Assembly: GCF_001412215.1 (NCBI RefSeq)
Contig: NZ_LLWP01000009.1
Location: 602,495 to 666,494 of the forward strand
DNA length: 64,000 nt
Origin: Pedobacter sp. Hv1
GTDB lineage: Bacteria > Bacteroidota > Bacteroidia > Sphingobacteriales > Sphingobacteriaceae
Direction of reading: 5' to 3'
In this document: one piece after another, positions 8,093-16,684 of the stretch
Numbering within the stretch: the stretch's first letter is position 1
How the letters are laid out: each line of letters opens with the position of its first letter
Program-made: the position numbers and the translations under genes
Notes under the pieces: generated by a model
The model's input: only the letters and a program-made list of their open reading frames with translations
Told to the model about the DNA's origin: nothing
Databases searched by the model: none

Positions 8093-8827
8093 ATGCATAA
8101 TCTTGTAATAGATATTGGGAATACAAATAGTAAACTAGCAGTTTTCAACCATAAAGAACTGGTACATTACCAGCGATTAAAAGAATTGGATGAGCTCAGC
8201 CTGACTAGCTTAATAGCAAAGTACCAGATACAAAATGCAGCCGTTTCAACTGTGAATAAAGATGTCGGCGAATTAAGCAACTTCTTAAGCACAAGAGTAA
8301 AGTATATCCCTTTTACAACAAACATAAAGGCTGGAATAAAAAACAATTATGAAACACCAGCCACTTTGGGTTTGGATAGATGGGCAAAAGTAATTGCTGC
8401 ACATGGCTTATACCCAGGTGAAAGCTGTTTGATGATTGATGCTGGCACTTGTATTACTTATGATGTACTGACAGCAGATAGCCAATACTTTGGAGGAAGT
8501 ATTAGCTTAGGTATAAAAATGCGATTTGAGGCCTTGAATTATTATACAGGCAGATTGCCATTGGTAAATTGGGACAAAGAAGAAGCTATTCCTGAAGGTA
8601 CAAATACCAATAATGCCATCAAAAATGGTGTACTGCAAGGAATAATAAATGAAATAGAAGGGTTTATAACTCTAGAAAATAAAAAGAATAAGGCCCTAAA
8701 AGTGATTATAACAGGGGGAGATGGAGATTTTTTGAACAAGCAATTAAAAAATAGCATCTTTGCCACCCAAATCAGTTATGATCCATATTTGGTTTTAAAA
8801 GGATTAAATGAAGTTATTACATTATAA
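8093..8827 (+). CDS. coaX: Type III pantothenate kinase
   Basis: A 244-residue ASKHA-fold kinase that phosphorylates pantothenate, the first step of coenzyme A synthesis in the cytoplasm. Diagnostic motifs are the N-terminal DIGNTNSKLAV phosphate loop, LGLDRWAK near residue 97, DAGTCITYDV near residue 119 with the catalytic Asp, and GGSISLG. The length fits the type III family (about 240-260). The stop codon lies one base before the ATG of the following outer-membrane protein gene, indicating translational coupling. Confidence 0.95.
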   Translation: MHNLVIDIGNTNSKLAVFNHKELVHYQRLKELDELSLTSLIAKYQIQNAAVSTVNKDVGELSNFLSTRVKYIPFTTNIKAGIKNNYETPATLGLDRWAKVIAAHGLYPGESCLMIDAGTCITYDVLTADSQYFGGSISLGIKMRFEALNYYTGRLPLVNWDKEEAIPEGTNTNNAIKNGVLQGIINEIEGFITLENKKNKALKVIITGGDGDFLNKQLKNSIFATQISYDPYLVLKGLNEVITL

Positions 8828-8828
8828 T

Positions 8829-10151
8829 ATGTACCAAAAATTAAAATATACGTTTGCAGTATGCTTATTGCTAACCAGTCTAATTGCAAACGCACAAGTT
8901 ACTATACAATCTCCATACTCTAAATTTGGGGTTGGTAACATTAAGGGATCGTTGCTGCCTCAATTCCGTGCTATGGGTGGTATATCTACAGCAGTAGGCC
9001 GAAGTACTTTCTTTAACAATATCAATGTCCAAAATCCAGCAGCTTATGCAACCATTATCTCCACAACTTTAGATATGGGGATGACTGGTGGTTATACAGA
9101 GTTAAAGAATAGTTCGCTTAAAGAAACTAGCTTTAATGCCAGTTTAAGTCATGTAGCATTGGCATTTCCAATCCGTAGCAAATCAGGTATCACCAAATCA
9201 GCTATCAGTGTAGGTATTTTACCTTATTCGCAATTAGGCTATGATTTTAGAAATTCGGTAAAAATTGGAGCAACTTCAGAAAACCAAAAATCGGTTGATT
9301 ATAAATATACCGGAGAAGGAGGTTTAACAAAGGCTTATATAGGTTATGGCAGACAGTTTGGAGATCACCTTAGGCTAGGTGTTAACTTTGAATACTTGTT
9401 TGGTAACTTAATAGAAAATAGATCTACCGAATATCAAAATGATCCAGGCTCATTAGCCTCTCGTATCCAAGATAAAAATAGCATTGGAGGAATTAACTTT
9501 TCTTATGGAGCACAATATGAGTTCAGGATCGATAACAAAACAAATCTTGTATTAGGTTATTCAGGATCTTCAAATTCGCCACTTAATTCTACAAGAGATA
9601 GGTACGTAACACAATATACGCTTAGCAATGGAAGTGAAAATCCGGCGTTAGACACTTTAGAAAAAGTTGAAGACAATAAGTCTAACCTAAAATTACCATT
9701 GATCCATAATTTCGGTATCGCTTTGCAGAAAAATGACAAATGGTTAATTGGATTAGATTATAGAATGGGGAAATGGTCTGAGCTTTCTATTGGCAATGTG
9801 AACCAAAATTTACAAGATACTTACGGATTCTCAGTAGGTGGACAATTTGTTCCAGACTATAGCTCAATTAATAACTACTTTAAAAGAGTTGAATATCGTT
9901 TAGGCTTCCAGTACGACAAAACGTATATTCAAATGAACAATCAAGATATCAAACAAATGGCCATTACATTCGGCCTAGGTTTGCCACTTTCAGCTTACGA
10001 AAGAGGTGTGTTCTATAAAATGAATCTTACAGCCGAGTTGGGTAAACGAGGTAATATCAATAATGGATTGTTGCAAGAAAGATATATCAATTTCCATGTA
10101 GCCTTTACGTTGAATGATGCTAGATGGTTCCAAAGATTTAAATTTGATTAA
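8829..10151 (+). CDS. Outer-membrane beta-barrel protein, unknown role
   Basis: A 440-residue exported protein. ATG 8829 gives a clean signal peptide (hydrophobic residues 8-19, cleavage after ANAQ around residue 22); an in-frame ATG 21 bases upstream inside coaX would add seven residues. The mature part consists of alternating beta strands rich in G, Y and N, opens with SPYSKFGVGN, and ends in an aromatic strand (WFQRFKFD), as expected for an outer-membrane barrel. Its position between coaX and lptC is common in this group and suggests an envelope role. No specific substrate is visible. Confidence 0.75.
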   Translation: MYQKLKYTFAVCLLLTSLIANAQVTIQSPYSKFGVGNIKGSLLPQFRAMGGISTAVGRSTFFNNINVQNPAAYATIISTTLDMGMTGGYTELKNSSLKETSFNASLSHVALAFPIRSKSGITKSAISVGILPYSQLGYDFRNSVKIGATSENQKSVDYKYTGEGGLTKAYIGYGRQFGDHLRLGVNFEYLFGNLIENRSTEYQNDPGSLASRIQDKNSIGGINFSYGAQYEFRIDNKTNLVLGYSGSSNSPLNSTRDRYVTQYTLSNGSENPALDTLEKVEDNKSNLKLPLIHNFGIALQKNDKWLIGLDYRMGKWSELSIGNVNQNLQDTYGFSVGGQFVPDYSSINNYFKRVEYRLGFQYDKTYIQMNNQDIKQMAITFGLGLPLSAYERGVFYKMNLTAELGKRGNINNGLLQERYINFHVAFTLNDARWFQRFKFD

Positions 10152-10153
10152 TA

Positions 10154-10732
10154 ATGCATAGGTCGGGTATCAAATCTGGCATCCCATTTCTTCTGGTAGC
10201 ACTGCTATTTGTGGTGGTTTCATGTAATGATGACGACCTTAAAAATGCAAGTGCCATCTCTTCAAAAAAAATTACCTTAACCAAAGACAGGTCTTATGGA
10301 GTTGAAATGACTTATAGTGATTCTGCAGTTGTTAAAGCGAAGGCTTATGCACCAATTTTAGATAAGGTAATGCCATCAACCGGTGCTGTTTATAGTGAGA
10401 TGCCCAAAGGAGTTAAAATTGAATTTTATGATCAATACCTACAAATAACGGGCACCATCACCTCAGACTATGCCATTTATAAAGAAACAGAGCGAATGAC
10501 CATTTTCAGGAAAAATGTGGTGGTGGTAAATGATCAGATTACTTTTAGAACTGAAGAGCTGATTTGGGATGAAAATAAAAAAATGTATTTCTCGCCGGCA
10601 GGAACAGTAACTAAAAAAGCTGATGGTAGTGTGCTTAAAGGTACACAGTTTTCTGCGCCGCAAGATTTCAGTACTTATTCTATTACACAAGCCGCAGGCG
10701 AAACCTATGTTAAGGGAGATTTAACACAATAA
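10154..10732 (+). CDS. lptC: LptC-like LPS export lipoprotein
   Basis: A 192-residue protein with a lipoprotein signal and lipobox VVSC (Cys24). The mature part is the LptC-type beta-jellyroll: a KGVKIEFYD segment, ATG-type turns and repeated strands including YAIYKETERMTIFRKNVVV and FRTEELIWDENKKMYF, the usual 'destroyed-by-knowing' layout of the LptC/LptA superfamily. LptC joins the LptBFG transporter to the periplasmic LptA bridge. Enterobacterial LptC keeps a membrane helix, whereas Bacteroidota forms are often lipoproteins like this one. The start lies two bases after the upstream stop codon. Confidence 0.85.
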   Translation: MHRSGIKSGIPFLLVALLFVVVSCNDDDLKNASAISSKKITLTKDRSYGVEMTYSDSAVVKAKAYAPILDKVMPSTGAVYSEMPKGVKIEFYDQYLQITGTITSDYAIYKETERMTIFRKNVVVVNDQITFRTEELIWDENKKMYFSPAGTVTKKADGSVLKGTQFSAPQDFSTYSITQAAGETYVKGDLTQ

Positions 10733-10936
10733 ACAGAAATCACCTTAAAATACCACTTAATTTTTGAATGAAATTTTAGGGCTTTTGAGCAATTAGAATG
10801 CTTATTTGTTTCACTTTGTAAGTGGTTAAGCTATTGTAAGTTTGGGGACAAAAATCAAATAAAATTTAATATTTTCTAATTAGACGCAAATTTGTATCTT
10901 GCGCCCTCTAAAAAATAAAAAATAATAATAATTAAT

Positions 10937-13033
10937 ATGGGAGTAATGACATTCATGCGTACCAAAATGGGATATTTTCTAGTAGGAGGTATCGCGGTGG
11001 TATTAGCGTTATTTGTTTTAGAACCTTTGCTTCAGCAAGGTTCAGCGATTTGGGGAGCATCTAGAAACGTAGTAGGATCAATTGATGGTCAAGACATCAA
11101 GTATGAAGAGTTCAGTCCTAAAGTAGAACAAAGTATTGCACAGTTTAAACAACAATACGGTGGTAGCATTAATCCACAAATGCAAGCTATGGCTGTAGAC
11201 CAAGCTTGGCAAGCAGAAATTGCAAACACAATTTTAACAAAAGAATATAGCCGATTAGGCTTAACCGTTTCTGGCGATGAATTGTTCGATTTATTGCAGG
11301 GAAAAAATCCTAGTCCACTTATCGTTCAATATTTTGGTAACCCACAAACGGGGCAATTTGATCGTGCAGCTGTAATTAGCTCTTTAAAAGCACAAGCAAA
11401 AGATCCGAAATTGAAACAACAATGGGACTTGTTGCAAGTAGAAGTTGAGAAACAGGCAATGCAACAAAAATATGCAAACCTAATCCGTAACTCTGTATAC
11501 ATTACTTCTATCGAAGCTAATGACGAGTATAACAACAGAAACAAATTGGCAAACTTTAAGTATGTTGATCTTGGCTTTAGCACTGTGTTAGACAAAGACG
11601 TTAAAATAACAGATGCAGATTATCAAGCTTATTACGATGCAAACAAAAAACGCTTCGATAATCCAACAGAGACTCGTGGTTTTGAATATGTAACTTTCAG
11701 TATTAAGCCAACGGCTGCAGATTCTAGCGCAGTTAAAGCACAGATTGATCAATTGGCAGCTGATTTTAAAATCACACCAAACGACTCATTGTTTGCTGCT
11801 AACAACTCTGATGTAAAAGTTCCTTTTGCTTTTATCTCTAAAGGAAAATTAGATCCAGCGGTAGATTCAGTAATCTTTAACTATCCAGTGGGAAGTTTCT
11901 ACGGACCAAAATTCTCTGGTAACTCTTATAAACTAATTAAAGTGGTAGGTTCTAGGGTTTCTCCTGACTCTGTAAGAGCAAGTCACATTTTAATTGATCC
12001 ATCAAAAGTGGGTGGCGAAGTAGCCGCATTTAAATTAGCAGACTCATTAAAGTCATTGATACAAAAAGGTGGAAGCATTGCAGATCTAGCTAAAAAATAT
12101 AGCGTTGATGGTTCAAAAGAGCAAGGTGGAGACTTAGGAACTTTTGCACGTGGTGCAATGGTACCTGAATTCGAAAATGCATCTTTTGATGGTAAAACTG
12201 GCGATGTGAAAGTTGTTAAATCACAATTTGGCGTTCACGTTATTAAAATTGTAAAACAAGTAGGATCATCTAAAGTGGCTAAATTAGCTTACATCGAGAA
12301 AAGTTTGGCGCCTAGTCAGAAAACTAGAGATGCTGCTTACAAAAAAGCCTCTAGCTTCTTAAGTGAAGTAAAAGGTGATAACTTTAGCACTTTAGCTCAG
12401 AAAAAAGGATATACCGTTGGCTTAGCTGATAAAATTACAGCTACACAAGGTTTTGCTCCAGGATTAGATAATCCTCGTCAGCTAATTAGAGATGCATACC
12501 AAGCAGAAAAAGGTGATGTACTTACTCAAGTTTATACCATGGATAATGGTTTTGTTGTAGCACGTTTAACAGACATTAAACCAAAAGGACAATTGTCTTT
12601 AGCTGATGTGAAAAAAGAAATCCAACCAATGGTAATGAATGCTGTTAAAGCTAAAATGTTAACTGAGAAAGTAGACAAAGCTTTGCAAGGTGCAGCTAAC
12701 ATTGATCAAGTGGCTCAAAAATTAGGTAAAACTGCAACTCCTGCACAAAATGTAGTGTTCTCTAACCCTATCATTCCAGGTTTAGCACAAGAGAACAAAG
12801 TAATAGGTGCAATATTTGGTTCGCAGGTAGGCAAATTATCTAAAGCCATTGAAGGCGATAAAGGTGTATATGCATTTGTTGTGGATGGTTTTACCAACCC
12901 AGCGCCATTAGACAATGTATTTAAACAAAAAGAAACCATGATTCTTGGTGTGGCACAACGCTCTTTAGGCGCAGCATTCCAAGCACTACAAGATAAAAGT
13001 GATATAAAAGACAATAGGGTGAAATTCTATTAA
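10937..13033 (+). CDS. ppiD: PpiD/SurA-type peptidyl-prolyl isomerase, membrane anchored
   Basis: A 698-residue periplasmic foldase. One membrane helix lies at about residues 12-30, followed by a SurA/PpiD N-terminal chaperone region that begins SIDGQDIKYEEF, a parvulin rotamase domain at about residues 340-440 (RASHILID, GGDLGTFARGAMVPEFE, FGVHVIKI), and a long helical C-terminal part. The architecture and length match PpiD of Bacteroidota, which helps fold outer-membrane proteins. It follows lptC after a 204-base gap and ends at an intrinsic terminator. Confidence 0.9.
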   Translation: MGVMTFMRTKMGYFLVGGIAVVLALFVLEPLLQQGSAIWGASRNVVGSIDGQDIKYEEFSPKVEQSIAQFKQQYGGSINPQMQAMAVDQAWQAEIANTILTKEYSRLGLTVSGDELFDLLQGKNPSPLIVQYFGNPQTGQFDRAAVISSLKAQAKDPKLKQQWDLLQVEVEKQAMQQKYANLIRNSVYITSIEANDEYNNRNKLANFKYVDLGFSTVLDKDVKITDADYQAYYDANKKRFDNPTETRGFEYVTFSIKPTAADSSAVKAQIDQLAADFKITPNDSLFAANNSDVKVPFAFISKGKLDPAVDSVIFNYPVGSFYGPKFSGNSYKLIKVVGSRVSPDSVRASHILIDPSKVGGEVAAFKLADSLKSLIQKGGSIADLAKKYSVDGSKEQGGDLGTFARGAMVPEFENASFDGKTGDVKVVKSQFGVHVIKIVKQVGSSKVAKLAYIEKSLAPSQKTRDAAYKKASSFLSEVKGDNFSTLAQKKGYTVGLADKITATQGFAPGLDNPRQLIRDAYQAEKGDVLTQVYTMDNGFVVARLTDIKPKGQLSLADVKKEIQPMVMNAVKAKMLTEKVDKALQGAANIDQVAQKLGKTATPAQNVVFSNPIIPGLAQENKVIGAIFGSQVGKLSKAIEGDKGVYAFVVDGFTNPAPLDNVFKQKETMILGVAQRSLGAAFQALQDKSDIKDNRVKFY

Positions 13034-13053
13034 TCTTTATTATGTAATTTTGT

Positions 13054-13086
13054 AACCGTCTCGATATACCATCGAGGCGGTTTTTT
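13054..13086 (+). terminator. Intrinsic terminator after ppiD
   Basis: A 12-bp stem (13054-13065 with 13071-13082) with one G-T pair and a five-base loop, followed by a run of T. It lies 20 bases after the ppiD stop and ends just before the next gene's start, so that gene needs its own promoter or readthrough. Confidence 0.85.
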
Positions 13087-13097
13087 ATTTGATAGCT

Positions 13098-13613
13098 ATG
13101 GACATTCAGGAAAAATTTGTTAATAAAGTTGCTGCAAGTGGTTTAGTTACCTTAAATCTTGAAGAATATTTCCACAAAGGAGAGCGCTTAGTGTATGATA
13201 TTAAAGACAATCTTTTTCATGGATTAATGTTAAAGGAGCAAGATTTTAGAGCATTTATAAAAGAACATAACTGGGAACAGTACCAAGATAAAAATATAGC
13301 AATTACATGTAGTACAGATGCTATTGTGCCAACCTGGGCCTATATGTTATTGGCCAATAAAATGAAACCATTTGCTAACGAAATTGTGTTTGGTAGCCTA
13401 GAAACATTAGAAACGGTATTGTACACTAAAGCCTTTGCAAAAATAGACCTTAATAATTTTGCCGGAGAACGTGTGGTAATTAAAGGCTGTGCAGACCTAG
13501 AAGTGCCAGTTTCTGCCTATGTAGAGATTACTTCCTTACTCACGCCCATTGTTAAAAGTATCATGTATGGCGAGCCATGTTCTACTGTTCCAATTTATAA
13601 ACGCAAAGATTAG
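13098..13613 (+). CDS. DUF2480 family protein
   Basis: A 171-residue soluble protein without signal peptide or membrane segment. Features such as the N-terminal MDIQEKFVNKVAASGL, ITCSTDAIVPTWAYMLL in the middle and IKGCADLEVPVSAYVEIT near the end match the DUF2480 family of Bacteroidota. The function is unknown. ATG 13098 is preferred over a TTG nine bases upstream that falls in the terminator's T-run. The next gene starts 33 bases downstream. Confidence 0.85.
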   Translation: MDIQEKFVNKVAASGLVTLNLEEYFHKGERLVYDIKDNLFHGLMLKEQDFRAFIKEHNWEQYQDKNIAITCSTDAIVPTWAYMLLANKMKPFANEIVFGSLETLETVLYTKAFAKIDLNNFAGERVVIKGCADLEVPVSAYVEITSLLTPIVKSIMYGEPCSTVPIYKRKD

Positions 13614-13646
13614 TAATTTTGGATTGCTTTTTGTTTAAGCAATAAT

Positions 13647-14417
13647 ATGAGAACATGGATTTTAGTACTAACATTAGCAGTAAATGGCTTTGTTGGTTTT
13701 GCACAAGAGTTGCCCTTAAAAAAGGAGCCTGTTTTTAAGGAAGGAGAGGTTTTAAAGTATAAGCTCAAATATGGTTTTCTTACTGCAGCAGAAGCTACCT
13801 TAAAGGTACAGGCAACTGATGTTAAGTTTGACAATAAGCCTGCTTATAGATTAGTTGTGGATGCAGAAACATCTGGAACATTTGATATCTTTTATAAGGT
13901 AAGAGATCATTACGACTCTTTTATAGATAAAACCGATCTAACCCCTTACTTCTACCAAGAGAATATTAGAGAGGCCAGTTACCGCAGACAAGATAAAGCC
14001 AGATTTTATCAAGATACCAAAAAAGTTGTAGCCAATAGAGGTACTTTTGCTACCCCTACAACCCAAACATTTGACTTGGTTTCGGCCTATTATTTTGCCC
14101 GTAGTTTAGACATCACCGACCTAAAAATTGGAGATAAATTTAAGCTCAACTATTTTTTGGGCGATGAAATTTCACAATTAGAGATCCAGTATATTGGTAA
14201 AGAAGTAATCAAAACCAAGTTGGGAAGTATAAGGTGTTTAAAATTTAGTCCTTCTATTAAGCCTGGACGTATTTTTAAAAAGGATAGCAAGTTGTATCTT
14301 TGGATTACAGATGATGGCAACAGGGTGCCTGTAAAGGCCGAGGTAGAGATCTTAGTTGGATCTGTGTCGCTTGAAATTAAATCTGCCGAAGGGTTAAAAT
14401 ATCCCATAGGTAACTAA
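13647..14417 (+). CDS. DUF3108 domain periplasmic protein
   Basis: A 256-residue protein with a signal peptide (cleavage likely after GFAQ, residue 20). The mature region begins KEGEVLKYKLKYGFLTAAEA, then has Y-F-x-E-N and ASYRRQDKA segments, and a beta-rich C-terminal half ending in VLVGSVSLEIKSAEG. This is the whole-length pattern of DUF3108, a predicted periplasmic lipocalin-like or beta-barrel fold of unknown function. It is followed nine bases later by the DUF3109 gene, so the two are probably cotranscribed. Confidence 0.85.
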   Translation: MRTWILVLTLAVNGFVGFAQELPLKKEPVFKEGEVLKYKLKYGFLTAAEATLKVQATDVKFDNKPAYRLVVDAETSGTFDIFYKVRDHYDSFIDKTDLTPYFYQENIREASYRRQDKARFYQDTKKVVANRGTFATPTTQTFDLVSAYYFARSLDITDLKIGDKFKLNYFLGDEISQLEIQYIGKEVIKTKLGSIRCLKFSPSIKPGRIFKKDSKLYLWITDDGNRVPVKAEVEILVGSVSLEIKSAEGLKYPIGN

Positions 14418-14426
14418 ACAAAATAA

Positions 14427-14990
14427 ATGATAGAGGTACAAAATGCCTTAGTGCATGAGGATGTGATAAGCGAAAGCTTTGTGTGTAATTTAAGTAAGTG
14501 CAAAGGTATTTGCTGTGTAGAAGGAGATGCAGGAGCGCCTTTAGATCATGCGGAGACTGTAATTTTAGCGGAAATTTATCCTAAAATTAAACACCTATTG
14601 GCACCTAAGGGCATCAAAGCCATAGAAGAACAAGGCACATCGGTAATTGATATGGATGGCGATCTGACAACGCCATGTGTAGATGGCCATAAAGAGTGTG
14701 CCTATGTAACGTTCGAAAATGGGATTACCAAGTGTGCCATAGAAAAAGCATACGAACAAGGCTTGGTCGATTGGAAAAAACCAATCTCTTGCCATTTGTA
14801 TCCTATTAGAATAACGCAATATCCCGAATTTGATGTGCTTAATTACGACAGGTGGCACATCTGTCATGATGCTTGTACATTTGGAAGAGAACTTAAAGTG
14901 CCGGTTTATCAGTTCTTAAAAGAGCCATTAATTAGAAAATATGGTTTAGAATGGTATACTGAATTAGAAAATAGTGTATCTTCAAAATAA
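14427..14990 (+). CDS. DUF3109 family cysteine-rich protein
   Basis: A 187-residue cytoplasmic protein with a conserved cysteine pattern: CNLSKCKGICC near residues 20-30, further Cys at CVDGHKECAYV and KCAIEK, SCHLYPIRI, and HICHDACTFG. Bacteroidota DUF3109 proteins share this arrangement and resemble YkgJ-type proteins proposed to bind metal or an iron-sulfur cluster. No experimental function can be assigned here. It ends 45 bases before rmlA. Confidence 0.85.
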   Translation: MIEVQNALVHEDVISESFVCNLSKCKGICCVEGDAGAPLDHAETVILAEIYPKIKHLLAPKGIKAIEEQGTSVIDMDGDLTTPCVDGHKECAYVTFENGITKCAIEKAYEQGLVDWKKPISCHLYPIRITQYPEFDVLNYDRWHICHDACTFGRELKVPVYQFLKEPLIRKYGLEWYTELENSVSSK

Positions 14991-15035
14991 AGATCTTAAA
15001 TAAGATTTATTACAATTAATGTCTCAAATCTCTCT

Positions 15036-15899
15036 ATGAAAGGTATAATCTTAGCTGGTGGTAGCGGAACCCGTTTACATCCATTAACGTTGGCATGTAG
15101 TAAACAAATGATGCCTGTTTACGATAAACCAATGATTTATTATCCATTGTCTACTTTAATGTTGGCAGGGATCAAAGAAATATTGATCATTTCAACCCCA
15201 CATGATCTACCTAACTTCGAAAAATTGTTGGGAGATGGATCAAACCTTGGCTGTAAATTTTCTTATGCTGTACAAGCTGAACCGAATGGTTTGGCGCAAG
15301 CTTTTGTAATAGGTGCTGATTTTATAGGCCAGGATAAAGTTGCATTGGTATTGGGCGATAATATTTTTCATGGTGATGGTATGGCCAGACTCTTACAAGC
15401 AAGTGCAGATCCAGATGGAGGGGTAGTTTTTGCCTATCAGGTATCTGACCCTGAGCGTTATGGCGTAGTTGAATTTGATGAACATAAAAATGCAATCTCT
15501 ATTGAAGAAAAACCTAAAGTTCCAAAATCAGATTATGCAGTTCCAGGGCTATATTTTTATGATAACAGTGTAGTAGAAATTGCGAAGAATATTAAACCTT
15601 CGGCTCGTGGCGAGTATGAGATTACCGATGTGAATAAAGAATACCTAAGTAAGGGCAAACTTAAAGTAGGCGTACTCAGTAGAGGCACAGCTTGGCTTGA
15701 TACAGGAACATTTGCATCTTTAATGCAGGCAGGTCAGTTTGTGCAAATTATAGAAGAACGTCAAGGCTTAAAAATAGGTTGTATAGAAGAAATTGCTTAC
15801 CGTATGGGCTTTATCAATACAGACCAACTGGTAGAAATTGCTACCCCATTGCTTAAAAGTGGTTACGGCGAATACCTATTGAAAATTATCAAACACTAA
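15036..15899 (+). CDS. rmlA: Glucose-1-phosphate thymidylyltransferase
   Basis: A 287-residue nucleotidyltransferase making dTDP-glucose from dTTP and glucose-1-phosphate. The N-terminal LAGGSGTRLHPLT signature, the KQMMPVYDKPMIYYPL substrate motif and LGDNIFHGDG are typical of RmlA/RfbA, and the length matches. It is the first gene of the polysaccharide region, but no rmlB, rmlC or rmlD homologue lies in the window; the rest of any dTDP-sugar pathway must be elsewhere. An intrinsic terminator follows it. Confidence 0.93.
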   Translation: MKGIILAGGSGTRLHPLTLACSKQMMPVYDKPMIYYPLSTLMLAGIKEILIISTPHDLPNFEKLLGDGSNLGCKFSYAVQAEPNGLAQAFVIGADFIGQDKVALVLGDNIFHGDGMARLLQASADPDGGVVFAYQVSDPERYGVVEFDEHKNAISIEEKPKVPKSDYAVPGLYFYDNSVVEIAKNIKPSARGEYEITDVNKEYLSKGKLKVGVLSRGTAWLDTGTFASLMQAGQFVQIIEERQGLKIGCIEEIAYRMGFINTDQLVEIATPLLKSGYGEYLLKIIKH

Positions 15900-16324
15900 C
15901 GAGTATATTTTGTGTTTTAACGGAATGTATTAAGCAGGTTAAAACATGTTATTTGTGTAGAATTTTAAACCTATATTTTCCCCATTTTCTACAAAGTGGG
16001 GATTTTTTTACCCATATTTTTTGTGTATTCTGCGTTATTTTAAAGGAAAAATTCTTAATTATAGGTTAAATTCAAATTAATTTTTATGACTAAAGTGCTA
16101 GTTTTCAAAAGGGTATGTGTTAACCTTAACGTTTAAAAAGTTCCTATTTATAGTCATAATCAATTGTTTATAACACAAACACCCTAAATCGGAATGACTT
16201 AAAAGTTTTGCTCATCCGTTTTAAGCTTTCAAAAACAGATGGACTAAATGGTAATGGATCAATTCATTTTAAAAATGGATTCGATTTTGTCTTGGTAAAG
16301 GTAATCACCCTTAAACCAACCCTT
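15900..16324. other. 425-base intergenic region between rmlA and the first zinc-ribbon gene
   Basis: AT-rich and without convincing coding sequence. It contains a 9-bp inverted repeat (TGTTTTAAC at 15913-15921 with GTTAAAACA at 15938-15946) and then the rmlA terminator at 15979-16009. An in-frame TTG at 16208 would extend the downstream gene by 39 codons, but the extension looks non-conserved in character and is not used here. Confidence 0.5.
15979..16009 (+). terminator. Intrinsic terminator after rmlA
   Basis: A stem TCCCCA-t-TTT with AAA-g-TGGGGA (15979-15988 with 15993-16002, one T-G pair) and a CTAC loop, followed by seven T. It lies 80 bases after the rmlA stop. Confidence 0.8.
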
Positions 16325-16480
16325 ATGTATACGACCTGTAAATGCAGCAACTGCGAGCGCAGCCTTTATTACGAAGTACCAAGTAATTTCATTTTTAAAC
16401 TGGTTTCACTAAAAATATTCTGGTGTTCCAAATGCGACACCAAGAGCTATTTTTGGGGTTGGAATCACGTTAGTGCCTAA
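16325..16480 (+). CDS. Zinc-ribbon microprotein A (upstream of gmd)
   Basis: A 51-residue protein with two cysteine pairs: CKCSNC near residues 5-10 and CSKC near residues 31-34. Between them are YYEVP and a hydrophobic run FIFKLVSLKIFW. The four-cysteine layout predicts a small zinc ribbon. It is clearly related to the 54-residue protein at 18080, sharing C-x-x-C, Y-x-V-P, F-x-x-K, (I)-(F/Y)-W-C-x-K-C and (Y)-x-W at equal spacing. ATG 16325 is chosen because the similarity starts just after it. The function is unknown; the gene sits between rmlA and gmd. Confidence 0.65.
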   Translation: MYTTCKCSNCERSLYYEVPSNFIFKLVSLKIFWCSKCDTKSYFWGWNHVSA

Positions 16481-16684
16481 CCTTAATTAAGCAGCTCGTT
16501 TTTAATTTCATTAAATAGAGATAAGCTTTAAATGAGTTGAGTATATTCTTTTTAAAGAAATTTTATTGTCTGATAGTTATAGTAAAGGCGCACAGTTTTT
16601 TTGTCTTTTGAAATTAATTTTAAATGAGCATGAGCAAATATTATTGTTTATGTTTGTTTTCTTTAATCAAAAAAGTTCAAATTA

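Noticed and set aside
16208..16324. Longer N terminus for zinc-ribbon microprotein A from TTG 16208
   Set aside because: The extra 39 residues lack similarity to the paralogue at 18080, whose own start lines up with ATG 16325.
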